The position numbers were made by a program, and so were the translations under genes. From the NCBI GenBank assembly GCA_023384105.1, contig JAHDXR010000020.1, positions 1 to 50,587 on the forward strand: a DNA stretch of 50,587 nt, given 5' to 3'. Under the pieces are notes generated by a model, which was not told where the DNA came from, searched no databases, and saw only the letters and a program-made list of their open reading frames with translations. How positions within the stretch are numbered: position 1 is the stretch's first letter; each line of letters starts with the position of its first letter. Below, one piece after another: positions 8,940 to 16,940 of this stretch. The stretch is from Hyphomonadaceae bacterium. Lineage in GTDB: Bacteria; Pseudomonadota; Alphaproteobacteria; Caulobacterales; Aquidulcibacteraceae.

Positions 8940-9371
8940 CTAAGGTCCGATGTCGATCGGGACCGCGGTTTCGGGCGGCGTCCACTCGTTCGGATCGGGC
9001 GCGGGCGGGGGCTCGGCGGTCCAGGCGACGACGAAGGCCGCAGCGCCCGCCAGCGCGCAGCCGAGCGACCAGAGCAGCACGATCCAGTCATATCCGGACG
9101 ATACCTTCTCCGGCGCCGCGCCGCGGGCCAGGCTGGCCTGGCGGCGTGCGTCGATCAGCAAATAGCCGGCGACGTAGACGAACGGCAGCGCAAAGCCCCA
9201 GGGCGCGGCCGCCGGCATCCAGTCGCGCACGAACAGCCCGAGCGAGCCGATCAGCAGGCCGCTCATGACCAGAAATTCGGCGACGCTCTGCCCCCGGTCG
9301 CCCAGCGCCGCGCGCAGCCGGCACCGGCGCATGCCCATTTCGTCGAACAGCGAAGCGAAGAACGCACCCAT
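8940..9371 (-). CDS. Hypothetical membrane protein with three predicted helices
   Basis: A 143-residue protein not assigned to a known family. Three hydrophobic helices are visible, at about residues 31-48 (FLVMSGLLIGSLGLFV), 59-73 and 95-117 (DWIVLLWSLGCALAGAAAFV). The C-terminal tail is Pro/Glu-rich. The start at 9371 is the first ATG after the divergent AsmA promoter. ATGs at residues 12 and 14 are alternatives. It lies directly upstream of sdhB on the same strand and may be cotranscribed with it, but nothing in the sequence links it to complex II assembly. Confidence 0.6.
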   Translation of the reverse strand: MGAFFASLFDEMGMRRCRLRAALGDRGQSVAEFLVMSGLLIGSLGLFVRDWMPAAAPWGFALPFVYVAGYLLIDARRQASLARGAAPEKVSSGYDWIVLLWSLGCALAGAAAFVVAWTAEPPPAPDPNEWTPPETAVPIDIGP

Positions 9372-9470
9372 CGACCTGGGGATTAGCTGAGGACGCGGCC
9401 GCGGCAAAGCCGCCCGCGGCTCGATTTCAGACGGTCGGGGTCTTAAGTTCGAACCGATCGGAGGGGTCAG

Positions 9471-11561
9471 ATGAAGCTGAAGCTCAATCTCAAGACCATC
9501 GGCATGGGCCTTGGCGTGTTCGCGGCCGTGATTGTGCTGCTGGCGATCTCCTTCGTCGCGTTCTTCCCGAAGGAGCTGGCCGCGCGCGAGGCGGAGCGGC
9601 GAATCGAGGAGGCCACCAACCGCGACCTGACGCTGGGCGGGCCGATCGAGGTCACGTTCTGGCCGGCGCTGGGCTTCTCGGTCGAGCAGGCCTCGCTCTC
9701 CAATCCGGAAGGCTTCCCGTCCGAGCATCCGTTCATCGCCGCCGACCGGATCGTGTTCGCGGTGAAGGTGACGCCGCTCTTGCGCGGCGCGATCGAGGTG
9801 AAGGAGCTGATCTTCGAAGGCGCCGAAGTGCGCATGATCGCCCACCGGGACGGCGCGGCGAACTGGACCTTCCCGACCGAAGAGACGGCGGAAGACCAGT
9901 TCACGCTCGACGATCTGCGCCTCGACGACGTGCGCTTCACCGACGGGCTGATCTCGTTCCAGGGCGCCGACGGCGGCGCGCCGCTGGTGCTCGAAGGTGT
10001 CGACGCTGCGCTCTCGCTGGATTCGCTCGATACGCCCGCCCAGCTCCAGGCCGCGTTCACCTATCGCGGCGAGCGGCTGGACGTGGAAAGCACGCTGGGC
10101 GTCCCGCGCGCGGTGCTGGAGAACGGCCAGACGCCGCTCAGCGCCAACGTGCGCTCCGGGCCGCTCAACGCCAGCTTCGAGGGGACGTTCAACGCCGCCA
10201 ACGGCGCCCTGGCCGGGCGCGTCGATGCGCGCGGACAGAGTCTCCGGCGCCTGCTCGCCTGGATGGGTTCGCCGATGGGGGACGGCGGCGGCTTCGGCCG
10301 CTTCAATCTCGCCGGGCAGATGGCGCGCGAAGGCGAGACGACGGCGCTCACCGGCGCCGCCATCCAGCTCGACGACATCCAGGCGCAAGGCAATCTCAGC
10401 CTGGTCAACCAGGAGAACGGCCGTCTGCGCATCGCCGGCGGGCTGACCACGGACCGCGTCAATCTCAACACCTACCTGCCGGCGCCGGCGCAGGGCGCCG
10501 AAGCCGGCGGCGTCGAGGTGGGCTCAAGCTGGAGCCAGGCGCCGCTCGACCTCAGCGGTCTGCGCGCGCTCGACGCCAACCTCGATCTCACTGTCGGCGC
10601 GCTGCAGTTCCAGCGCATGAGCTTCTCCAACGTCGCGCTGAACATGCGCATCGCCAACGGCGCGCTCGACGCGCGGCTGACGCGCATCTCGCTCTATGAC
10701 GGCGCCGGCGCGGCGCGGATGATCGCCGACGGCTCGGGCGCGACGCCGCGCATCGCGGTCGAACTCAACGCCGAGAATATCCAGGCCGAACCGCTGCTGC
10801 GCGACGCCATTGGCTTCGACAAGATCGCCGGCCGCGGCCGGCTTTCCGCGTCGCTGGTGGGAACGGGCGCGTCGCAGGCGGCGATCATGCGCAGCCTGCG
10901 CGGCAACGCCGCGTTCACGTTCAATGACGGGCAATGGAAGGGCGTGAACCTGGCGCAGGTCGCGCGCACGGTGCAGGCGGCGCTTTCCGGCCAGGCCGTG
11001 GGCGGCGGCGCATCGACCGACTTCGCCGAACTCGCCGCCAACTTCACGGTCGCCGACGGCGTCGCAGCCACCGACAATCTGCGCCTGCTCAATCCTTACA
11101 TAAGGCTGGAAGGCCGCGGCCTCGTGAACATCGGCGCGCAAAGCATCGACATGCGGCTCGCGCCGCGCGCGGTGCAAACCATCGAGGGCCAGGGCGGCCA
11201 GAGCGATGTCGCCGGCATCGGCGTTCCCTTCCGCATCAGCGGGCCATGGTCGAACGTGAGCTTCCGCCCGGCGCTCGAAGACGTGGTGCAGGACCAATTG
11301 CGCAACGTGCTGCGTCAGCAGGAGAGCGGCAGCCCGCTGTCGCGGCTGGGCGATGCGCTGTTCGGCCGCCAGCCCGCGGAGCAAACGCCGGCGCAAGCGC
11401 CGGCCGAGGGCGAAGCGCAGGCGCCGGCGGCCGAAAGCGAAACGCCGGCCCAGCCCGCGCAGCAGCAACAGCAGCAGCCGCGCAATCCGCTGGAAAACAT
11501 CTTCCGCCGCGCCATCGAGAGCCAGCGCGAGCAGCCGAAGGAAGAGACGCCGACGCCTTGA
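9471..11561 (+). CDS. AsmA family protein
   Basis: A 696-residue AsmA-like protein. One N-terminal membrane anchor spans about residues 12-33, followed by the AsmA chorein-like N-terminal domain (DLTLGGPIEVTFWPALGFSVEQASLSNPEGF). The C-terminal AsmA repeat region contains RGLVNIGAQSIDMRLAPRA and a final VPFRISGPWSNVSFRP. AsmA-like proteins are thought to bridge the periplasm and help phospholipid transport to the outer membrane. The last ~80 residues are low-complexity, rich in Gln, Pro, Ala and Glu, including a run of glutamines. A clear GGAGGGG site precedes the ATG. It is transcribed divergently from the small membrane protein and sits between sdhB and sdhCDA. Confidence 0.88.
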   Translation: MKLKLNLKTIGMGLGVFAAVIVLLAISFVAFFPKELAAREAERRIEEATNRDLTLGGPIEVTFWPALGFSVEQASLSNPEGFPSEHPFIAADRIVFAVKVTPLLRGAIEVKELIFEGAEVRMIAHRDGAANWTFPTEETAEDQFTLDDLRLDDVRFTDGLISFQGADGGAPLVLEGVDAALSLDSLDTPAQLQAAFTYRGERLDVESTLGVPRAVLENGQTPLSANVRSGPLNASFEGTFNAANGALAGRVDARGQSLRRLLAWMGSPMGDGGGFGRFNLAGQMAREGETTALTGAAIQLDDIQAQGNLSLVNQENGRLRIAGGLTTDRVNLNTYLPAPAQGAEAGGVEVGSSWSQAPLDLSGLRALDANLDLTVGALQFQRMSFSNVALNMRIANGALDARLTRISLYDGAGAARMIADGSGATPRIAVELNAENIQAEPLLRDAIGFDKIAGRGRLSASLVGTGASQAAIMRSLRGNAAFTFNDGQWKGVNLAQVARTVQAALSGQAVGGGASTDFAELAANFTVADGVAATDNLRLLNPYIRLEGRGLVNIGAQSIDMRLAPRAVQTIEGQGGQSDVAGIGVPFRISGPWSNVSFRPALEDVVQDQLRNVLRQQESGSPLSRLGDALFGRQPAEQTPAQAPAEGEAQAPAAESETPAQPAQQQQQQPRNPLENIFRRAIESQREQPKEETPTP

Positions 11562-11614
11562 GTTTATGGGCCGCAAGGGCTGACTTTGGAAGGTTCAGCT
11601 TAAGCGCCGCGCTT

Positions 11615-11660
11615 CCCCTTTCAGAAGTTCGCGCAAGCCGGCGGAACGCCGGCGGTCCAT
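11615..11660. repeat. Dispersed GC-rich repeat, family A, copy 2
   Basis: A near-identical partner of the repeat at 7-53, on the same strand, ending ACGCCGGCGGTCCAT. It lies between the converging asmA and VOC genes. Confidence 0.75.
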
Positions 11661-11663
11661 GGG

Positions 11664-12047
11664 TTATTGCTTCTGCCGCTCGGTCCAGAACACGGCGATC
11701 TTGTTGCCGTCGAGATCGCGGAAATAGGCGAATTCGCCGAACGCGCCGCGCGGGCCGGGATCGCCCTCGTTGGCGCAGCCGAGCGAGAGCGCCTTGGCGT
11801 GGACGCGCGCCACGTCCTCCTTCTCGTCGACATTGATCGCCAGCATCGTGCCGTTGCCGGGATGGGCGGCTTCGCCGTTATAGGGGCGCGTGACCATGAT
11901 CATCGCGCCGCCGGCGAGGCGGTACATCTGCCCGTGCGGGGTCGGAAACAGCCGCTTGCCGCCCAGTTCGGCGGTGAACGCATCGTAGAATGCGCAGGCG
12001 CGATCGAAATCATTGGCGCCGAGACAGACGTAGCCGAGTTGAGCCAT
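11664..12047 (-). CDS. VOC family protein (glyoxalase/bleomycin-resistance fold)
   Basis: A 127-residue vicinal-oxygen-chelate fold protein. It starts with the usual MAQLGYVCLGANDFDRACAFYDA strand-helix and ends with GEFAYFRDLDGNKIAVFW, where the metal-ligand Glu of the last strand normally sits. Such single-module proteins work as dimers on varied small substrates, so no specific reaction is proposed. Length is normal for the family. It lies downstream of sdhA on the same strand, separated by over 300 bases containing repeats, so cotranscription is doubtful. Confidence 0.8.
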   Translation of the reverse strand: MAQLGYVCLGANDFDRACAFYDAFTAELGGKRLFPTPHGQMYRLAGGAMIMVTRPYNGEAAHPGNGTMLAINVDEKEDVARVHAKALSLGCANEGDPGPRGAFGEFAYFRDLDGNKIAVFWTERQKQ

Positions 12048-12372
12048 GGCGTTTCACTCCCTTGCCGCTTGCCGCGGCTTCGGCGGGATGTTCGGCAGAA
12101 GCGGGCGGGCGTCAAGCGTGCCGGCGCGTTAGGCATTCGCCAAGAGCGCCGCGCTGACTGAGATCACCGACACACAAGGGGGGGCGCCATCGTTTGCCGG
12201 CGCTCGCGCTCGCCCCCTTCGTCGCGCTCCCGCGCGCGCCACCTCCCCCTCGCGGGGGAGGACGCGGTAGCTTTGCTTTTCACGGCGAGCGGTCATCCCC
12301 GCTCCCCGGACGCAGCCCCGGCGAAAGCCGGGGCTGTCAGCGCGTTCAGGGCCAAGAGCAGGCTTTACAGCC
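12048..12372. other. Intergenic stretch with hairpins downstream of sdhA
   Basis: About 325 bases without a gene. It holds the CCTCCCCC-TCGC-GGGGGAGG hairpin (12242-12261, repeat family C) and a perfect 9-base stem AGCCCCGGC/GCCGGGGCT closed by a GAAA loop (12314-12335). The second hairpin lies just beyond the sdhA stop and could end that transcript, though it lacks a T-run. Confidence 0.6.
12314..12335. terminator. GNRA-capped hairpin beyond sdhA
   Basis: A perfect nine-base-pair stem with a GAAA tetraloop, 38 bases past the sdhA stop codon. There is no T-run on the sdhA strand, so it may stabilise the mRNA 3' end or be part of an intergenic repeat instead of acting as a classical terminator. 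Confidence 0.4.
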
Positions 12373-14157
12373 CTAATACACCCGCTTCTTCGGCGGGATG
12401 TATTCGACTTCGTTCGTCATCGTGTTGGTGTGCACCGGGCGGTAGTCGAGCCGGACCTTGCCGGTCTTGGCGTCGAGCCACGCCAGCGTGTGCTTCATCC
12501 AGTTCTCGTCGTCGCGCTCGGGGAAATCCTCGCGCGCGTGGGCGCCGCGGCTTTCGGTGCGGTTCAGGCCGCCGTTCACGGTGACGATGGCCTGGCCCAT
12601 CAGATTGTCGAACTCCAGCGTCTCGACCAGATCGGTGTTCCAGATCAGCGAGCGGTCGGTGACGCGCACGTCCGGCGCCTCGTCCCAGAGCCTGGCCATG
12701 CGGTCGACGCCTTCCTGCAGCACCGCGCCGGTGCGATAGACGGCGCAGGTGTCCTGCATCGCGCGCTGCATCCTGTCGCGCAGCTGGGCGGTGGACGTCT
12801 TGCCGTTGGCGTGACGGAATTTGTCGAAGCGCGCAAGGTGGGCGTCGCCCGCGTCCTTCGCCAGCATCGGCTGCGTGGCGTTGGCTTTCAGCGTCTCGCC
12901 GCAGCGCAGGCCGACGGCGCGGCCGAACACGACGAGGTCGATCAGCGAGTTGGAGCCGAGCCGGTTGGCGCCGTGCACCGAGACGCAGGCCGCCTCGCCG
13001 ACCGCCATCAGTCCCGGCGCCACGCGCTGCTCGCCGTTCACCTTGGTCAGCACCTCGCCGTGATAGTTCGTCGGGATGCCGCCCATGTTGTAGTGCACGG
13101 TCGGCAGCACCGGGATCGGCTCGCGCGTAACGTCGACGCCGGCGAAAATCTTCGCGCTCTCGGAGATGCCCGGCAGCCGCTCGTGCAGCACCTTCGGATC
13201 GAGATGCTCCAGGTGCAGATGGATGTGATCCTTGTTCGGGCCGACGCCGCGGCCTTCGCGTATCTCGACCGTCATCGCGCGCGAGACCATGTCGCGCGGC
13301 GCGAGATCCTTCACCGTCGGCGCATAGCGCTCCATGAAGCGCTCACCATTCGCGTTGGTGAGATAGCCGCCCTCGCCGCGCGCGCCTTCGGTGATGAGGC
13401 AGCCGGCCGGGAAGATGCCGGTGGGGTGGAACTGCACAAACTCCATGTCCTGCAGCGGCAGGCCGGCGCGCAGCACCATGGCGTTGCCGTCGCCGGTCTG
13501 GGTGTGTGCGCCGGTGCAGGAGAGGAAGGCGCGGCCGTAGCCGCCGGTGGCGATCACCACCGTCTGCGCGCGGAAGCGATGCAGCGTGCCGTCGTCCAGC
13601 TTCCAGGCGGTAAGGCCGCGGCAGGCGCCGTCCTCCATGATCAGGTCGAGCGCGAAATACTCGACGAAGAAGTCGACGTCGTAGCGGAGCGACTGGCCGT
13701 ACATCGTGTGCAGCATGGCGTGGCCGGTGCGGTCGGCCGCGGCGCAGGTGCGCTGCACCGGCGCTTCGCCGTAATTGCGCGTCATGCCGCCGAAGGCGCG
13801 CTGGTAGATTTTGCCGTTTTCGGTGCGCGAGAACGGCACGCCCCAGTGCTCGAGTTCGTACACGGCCGCCGGCGCGTTGCGCGTCAGGTACTCGATCGCG
13901 TCCTGGTCGCCCAGCCAGTCCGACCCCTTCACGGTGTCGAACATGTGCCACTGCCACTTGTCCTCGCCCATATTGCCGAGCGCCGCGGAGATGCCGCCCT
14001 GCGCCGCGACCGTGTGCGAACGGGTCGGGAAAACCTTGGTGACGCATGCCGTCTTCAGCCCCGCCTGGGCGCAGCCCAGCGCGGCGCGAAGACCCGAACC
14101 GCCGGCGCCGACAACAACGACGTCGAACGTGTGATCGATCCAAGTGTAGGCGGCCAA
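12373..14157 (-). CDS. sdhA: Succinate dehydrogenase flavoprotein subunit
   Basis: A 594-residue catalytic subunit of succinate dehydrogenase, oxidising succinate to fumarate in the TCA cycle. The FAD-binding [12 protein letters not shown] is at residues 17-28 and the covalent-FAD His48 lies in [17 protein letters not shown]. The [23 protein letters not shown] active-site segment and the [18 protein letters not shown] and [18 protein letters not shown] motifs are present. The C-terminus ends with the normal [10 protein letters not shown]. It lies four bases downstream of sdhD in an sdhC-sdhD-sdhA operon. Confidence 0.98.
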   Translation of the reverse strand: MAAYTWIDHTFDVVVVGAGGSGLRAALGCAQAGLKTACVTKVFPTRSHTVAAQGGISAALGNMGEDKWQWHMFDTVKGSDWLGDQDAIEYLTRNAPAAVYELEHWGVPFSRTENGKIYQRAFGGMTRNYGEAPVQRTCAAADRTGHAMLHTMYGQSLRYDVDFFVEYFALDLIMEDGACRGLTAWKLDDGTLHRFRAQTVVIATGGYGRAFLSCTGAHTQTGDGNAMVLRAGLPLQDMEFVQFHPTGIFPAGCLITEGARGEGGYLTNANGERFMERYAPTVKDLAPRDMVSRAMTVEIREGRGVGPNKDHIHLHLEHLDPKVLHERLPGISESAKIFAGVDVTREPIPVLPTVHYNMGGIPTNYHGEVLTKVNGEQRVAPGLMAVGEAACVSVHGANRLGSNSLIDLVVFGRAVGLRCGETLKANATQPMLAKDAGDAHLARFDKFRHANGKTSTAQLRDRMQRAMQDTCAVYRTGAVLQEGVDRMARLWDEAPDVRVTDRSLIWNTDLVETLEFDNLMGQAIVTVNGGLNRTESRGAHAREDFPERDDENWMKHTLAWLDAKTGKVRLDYRPVHTNTMTNEVEYIPPKKRVY

Positions 14158-14161
14158 GAGA

Positions 14162-14560
14162 TCAGACTCCGAAATTCACAAGCAGCACGGCGAAAATGGC
14201 GCCGGCGGCAAGCACCAGCGGAACGGCGGCGTTCAGCAGCAGCAGCGCCACTTTGGTGAAGGGCTTGCCGATATAGTCGAGGATCACTTCCTGCATGCCG
14301 AGCGACATGTGGTAGAAGCCGATCACCACCAGCAGGATGACGCCCACCGCGTTCACCGGATCGGACAGAAAGTCGATCGCGGCGGTGTAGCCGCCGTCGC
14401 GGATGGCGAGCGCCGCCGCCACCGCAAACCACGGCCCCAGGATCGCCAGCGCGATCGCGCTCCAGCGCTGGCCGATGAAATGGCCCGTCCCCTCGTGGGC
14501 GGCGCCATGGCCGCGCACGCGCCCGAGCGGGCTTCTCATGCTGCGTTGCGTTCCGCTCAT
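14162..14560 (-). CDS. sdhD: Succinate dehydrogenase hydrophobic membrane anchor subunit
   Basis: A 132-residue membrane anchor of complex II with three hydrophobic helices (about residues 34-53, 71-88 and 103-128). The haem/quinone-site signature [15 protein letters not shown] follows the second helix. The start at 14560 gives the family-typical N-terminus with an [24 protein letters not shown]-type segment. The gene begins two bases after the sdhC stop codon and ends four bases before sdhA, so the three genes are clearly one operon. Confidence 0.92.
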   Translation of the reverse strand: MSGTQRSMRSPLGRVRGHGAAHEGTGHFIGQRWSAIALAILGPWFAVAAALAIRDGGYTAAIDFLSDPVNAVGVILLVVIGFYHMSLGMQEVILDYIGKPFTKVALLLLNAAVPLVLAAGAIFAVLLVNFGV

Positions 14561-14562
14561 CG

Positions 14563-14961
14563 TCAGGCTCCGAAGCTCAGCAGCGCCCACAGCCCGAGCG
14601 GGGCGGCGACGGCGAACAGAATGGCGAACCAGGCGCTGGTGTCGGCGTCCGTCGGGACAAGGCCGTTGCCGGTGTCGAACACCAGGTGGCGGATGCCGTT
14701 GGCGAGGTGGTAGGCGAGGGCCGCCACGATCAGGTACATCACCGCCTGACCGTACCAGGCCGCGAGGTGCGGCTCGATCTGGGCGTAGGCCTCGGGGCCT
14801 GCCGCGGCCGCCATCAGCCAGACCGAAAGCAGGATCGCAGCGACGTAGAGGCCCATGCCCGTGAACCGGTGCAGGATCGAACTCGCCATCGTGACATGCC
14901 AGCGCCAGATCGAAAGATGCGGCGATAGTGGTCTGTCTTCCGGGCGGGGAGCGCCGGCCAT
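14563..14961 (-). CDS. sdhC: Succinate dehydrogenase cytochrome b556 subunit
   Basis: A 132-residue anchor subunit of complex II. It carries the classic RPLSPHLSIWRW start, the SILHRFTG quinone-site motif and the haem-ligand helix AYHLANGIRHLVFDTG. Three transmembrane helices are visible. It is the first gene of sdhCDA, so the operon promoter should lie in the 147 bases upstream (14962-15108), where no operator was recognised. Confidence 0.95.
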   Translation of the reverse strand: MAGAPRPEDRPLSPHLSIWRWHVTMASSILHRFTGMGLYVAAILLSVWLMAAAAGPEAYAQIEPHLAAWYGQAVMYLIVAALAYHLANGIRHLVFDTGNGLVPTDADTSAWFAILFAVAAPLGLWALLSFGA

Positions 14962-15108
14962 GCGAGCCTCTTGATCTCTGATAAGGGAGCGGAATCTGGC
15001 GCGCGAAGATTAGGCGGGGGGCGGCGATAGTCAATGAACGGAATTGCCGCGCCGGTTTGTCGGCCCTCGCCGCCGCCGCTTGTGCGCCCCGGCCAGCGCC
15101 CGCTCCGC

Positions 15109-15687
15109 CTAGTCAGGGCGGTCCACAAACTTCATCGGCCCGATGCGGCGCACGGTGCTTGCTTGGGGCCCCTTCTCGCTCTCGTCTTCCTGGACCACGA
15201 GCTCGACGGTGTCGCCCACGCCGAGCCTAGCGAAGTCGTCGTTCACAACGCTGTTTGCGTGGAAATAGACGAGGCGACCGTCCCTGGCCTCGATCTGTCC
15301 GAACCTCTCTTCAGCGTGGAGTTCGGCCACGCGGCCCTGCAGCGGCGTGGCCCGGCCGCTCGATGCGGCAAGGGGATTCGGCTTGCGCCGCTTCAATCGC
15401 CGCTCCATCGCATCGAACGCATCGCGCACGGCGACAAGAATGTCATCGTGCGCGTGGATGTCTCCCGGCTTGTTGTTCACCGCGATTTCGGCGCCCGGAA
15501 CGCGGACCTCGACCCGCACCTTGTAACGGTTTCCCTTGCGCCGGTGACTGGTGTCTTCGACATACACGTGGCAGCTCGTGATCCCTGAAGCGAACTTGGG
15601 AAGCCTCTCCGCGCGCGCTCGAATGACCGTTTCGACGGCTTCGCTGCGATCGATGTTGGTGAAACGGATTTGAATTGGCGTTTGCAT
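15109..15687 (-). CDS. HPF/RaiA ribosome-associated protein fused to a cold-shock domain
   Basis: A 192-residue two-domain protein. Residues 1-105 match the hibernation-promoting factor/RaiA (sigma-54 modulation) fold, beginning MQTPIQIRFTNID and carrying the HAHDDILVAVRDAFDAMERRLKRR helix. Residues 115-184 form a cold-shock domain: GRVAELHAEERFGQIEA corresponds to strand 1 plus an RNP1-like motif, VYFHANSV to RNP2, and GPQASTVRRI to the hallmark last strand. It is not the dimerisation tail of long HPF. HPF proteins bind the 30S decoding region and silence ribosomes in stress; the added OB-fold would be expected to bind RNA. The gene starts 35 bases after the CBS-DUF2267 gene on the same strand, probably one operon. 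Confidence 0.85.
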   Translation of the reverse strand: MQTPIQIRFTNIDRSEAVETVIRARAERLPKFASGITSCHVYVEDTSHRRKGNRYKVRVEVRVPGAEIAVNNKPGDIHAHDDILVAVRDAFDAMERRLKRRKPNPLAASSGRATPLQGRVAELHAEERFGQIEARDGRLVYFHANSVVNDDFARLGVGDTVELVVQEDESEKGPQASTVRRIGPMKFVDRPD

Positions 15688-15722
15688 CGGTCCTTCCCAA
15701 CGGCCCCCTCTCAGCGTGCGGG

Positions 15723-16625
15723 CTATGCGGTGAACAGCGCCTTCAGATCGTCGGGCAATTGTCCGCGGACTTCCGCCATCTGGCCCGGGGCGACGACTTC
15801 GCTCACCGAATCGAAAACCGCCGCCATGACTTCTCCGGCAGTCCCGGCGTCGAGGCCCAATGCGCGCGCAAGCTCTTCGCGGATCGCTTGCCGCGTCACC
15901 GCACGGTCCGGTCCGTCTATGCATTGATCGAGCTGCGGGCGCAGTTTCGAGGGCAGTTGCGCAATGAGATGCTCGGCCTCGCCCTGCGTCAGGCGCCGGC
16001 ACAGCATGCACACAGCCAGCAGCAGCGCCCGCTCGCAACGCACACGATCCAGGCCAGGAGCGCGCTCGGCGATCATGGCCAGCAAGCGATCGTAGCTTGC
16101 GTCCGCGCGCGCCTTCGCCCGCATCAGCGCGTGGGCGCGTCCCGCGGCTCTTCGATCCGCGCGCGCGGGGCCCTCGGGGCGGACAAGACCCGCCGCCTTA
16201 TGCGCGGTTTCCACTTCCAGCTGGGCGGTGACGATCGCGCGGAGATCCTCAACGCTCACCGAACCGTCGAGCACCAGATCGTCGAAGGTGATCAGCCCGA
16301 CAGGCTTGCCGTTTTCCACGATCGGCACGCGCCGCACGCGGCATTCCCGCATCAGCCGCACGACCTCCCCCAGATCGGCGGAGACGTCGCAAACGACCAC
16401 GTCTTCGGACATCACCTCGCCCAATGGCGTCGTCTTCGGTTCCAGCTCGCCGCCCAGCACGGCGAGCGCCAAATCGCGGTCGGTGAGAACGCCGGCGAGC
16501 CCCGGCGGTTCCGAGACGAGGACGGCGCCGATGTGGTTGTCCTCCATGGCCCGGGCCGCCTGGTAGGCCATCGCGCGCTTGGGCATGATCACCATGCGCG
16601 TCCTGCGAAAACGCTCGAGGGACAT
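15723..16625 (-). CDS. CBS-pair and DUF2267 domain protein
   Basis: A 300-residue soluble protein. Residues about 5-125 form a CBS pair (first repeat around AARAMEDNHIGAVLVSE...GVLTDRDLALAVLG, second around VCDVSADLGEVVRLMRECRVRRVPIVE). Residues about 175-298 match DUF2267 (LTQGEAEHLIAQLPSKLRPQLDQ and GQMAEVRGQLPDDLKALF). CBS pairs bind adenosine nucleotides, and DUF2267 has no settled function. It is followed at 35 bases by the HPF-cold-shock gene. An FNR-like site lies about 62 bases before its start, suggesting a low-oxygen or stress role, but this is inference. Confidence 0.85.
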   Translation of the reverse strand: MSLERFRRTRMVIMPKRAMAYQAARAMEDNHIGAVLVSEPPGLAGVLTDRDLALAVLGGELEPKTTPLGEVMSEDVVVCDVSADLGEVVRLMRECRVRRVPIVENGKPVGLITFDDLVLDGSVSVEDLRAIVTAQLEVETAHKAAGLVRPEGPARADRRAAGRAHALMRAKARADASYDRLLAMIAERAPGLDRVRCERALLLAVCMLCRRLTQGEAEHLIAQLPSKLRPQLDQCIDGPDRAVTRQAIREELARALGLDAGTAGEVMAAVFDSVSEVVAPGQMAEVRGQLPDDLKALFTA

Positions 16626-16686
16626 GGCGTGCTCCTTCCTCTCAACGATTAGGTCAAAAGTATGCCGCGCTCAAACGATGCAAACC

Positions 16687-16700
16687 TTGATCCGTCGCAA
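16687..16700. promoter_or_regulatory. Candidate FNR/FixK-like box before the CBS-DUF2267 operon
   Basis: TTGATCCGTCGCAA: a perfect TTGAT left half and three of five matching bases in the right half. It lies about 62 bases upstream of the CBS gene start, a sensible place for a class II activator site. It is weaker than the boxes at 43-48 kb. Confidence 0.4.
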
Positions 16701-16810
16701 GGCGGACGAGCGAAACGGCCGTTACTAGGGTTCCCTCAGTTGCGCCGGCGCCGCCGGACGCGCTGGAATGGCGCGCATGCGGGCTTGGGTTCCCGACAAC
16801 AACAAAGGTC

Positions 16811-16916
16811 GAGTCATTCCGGTCGCGCGAAGCGCGATCCGGAACCCAGGCAAACGCTGCGCGGCCCTGGGTTCCGGGTCTGCGGCGCTTGCCGCGCCGT
16901 CGCCCGGAATGACTCG
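16811..16916. repeat. Nested inverted repeat (about 106 bases)
   Basis: The outer arms GAGTCATTCCGG and CCGGAATGACTC match perfectly. The inner arms TCCGGAACCCAGG and CCTGGGTTCCGG also pair, and a GCGCGAAGCGCG mini-hairpin lies between outer and inner left arms. The element occupies the 315-base gap between mch and the CBS gene, which otherwise holds only the CBS promoter region. It resembles the GTCATTCCGG-type intergenic palindromes common in alphaproteobacteria. Confidence 0.8.
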
Positions 16917-16940
16917 GGTTTTGTTTGATCGGCGCGAAAA

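Noticed and set aside
8940-10388. A 482-residue reading of the minus strand upstream of sdhB
   Set aside because: Only the last 143 residues, with membrane helices and outside asmA, look like protein. The rest is antisense to asmA.
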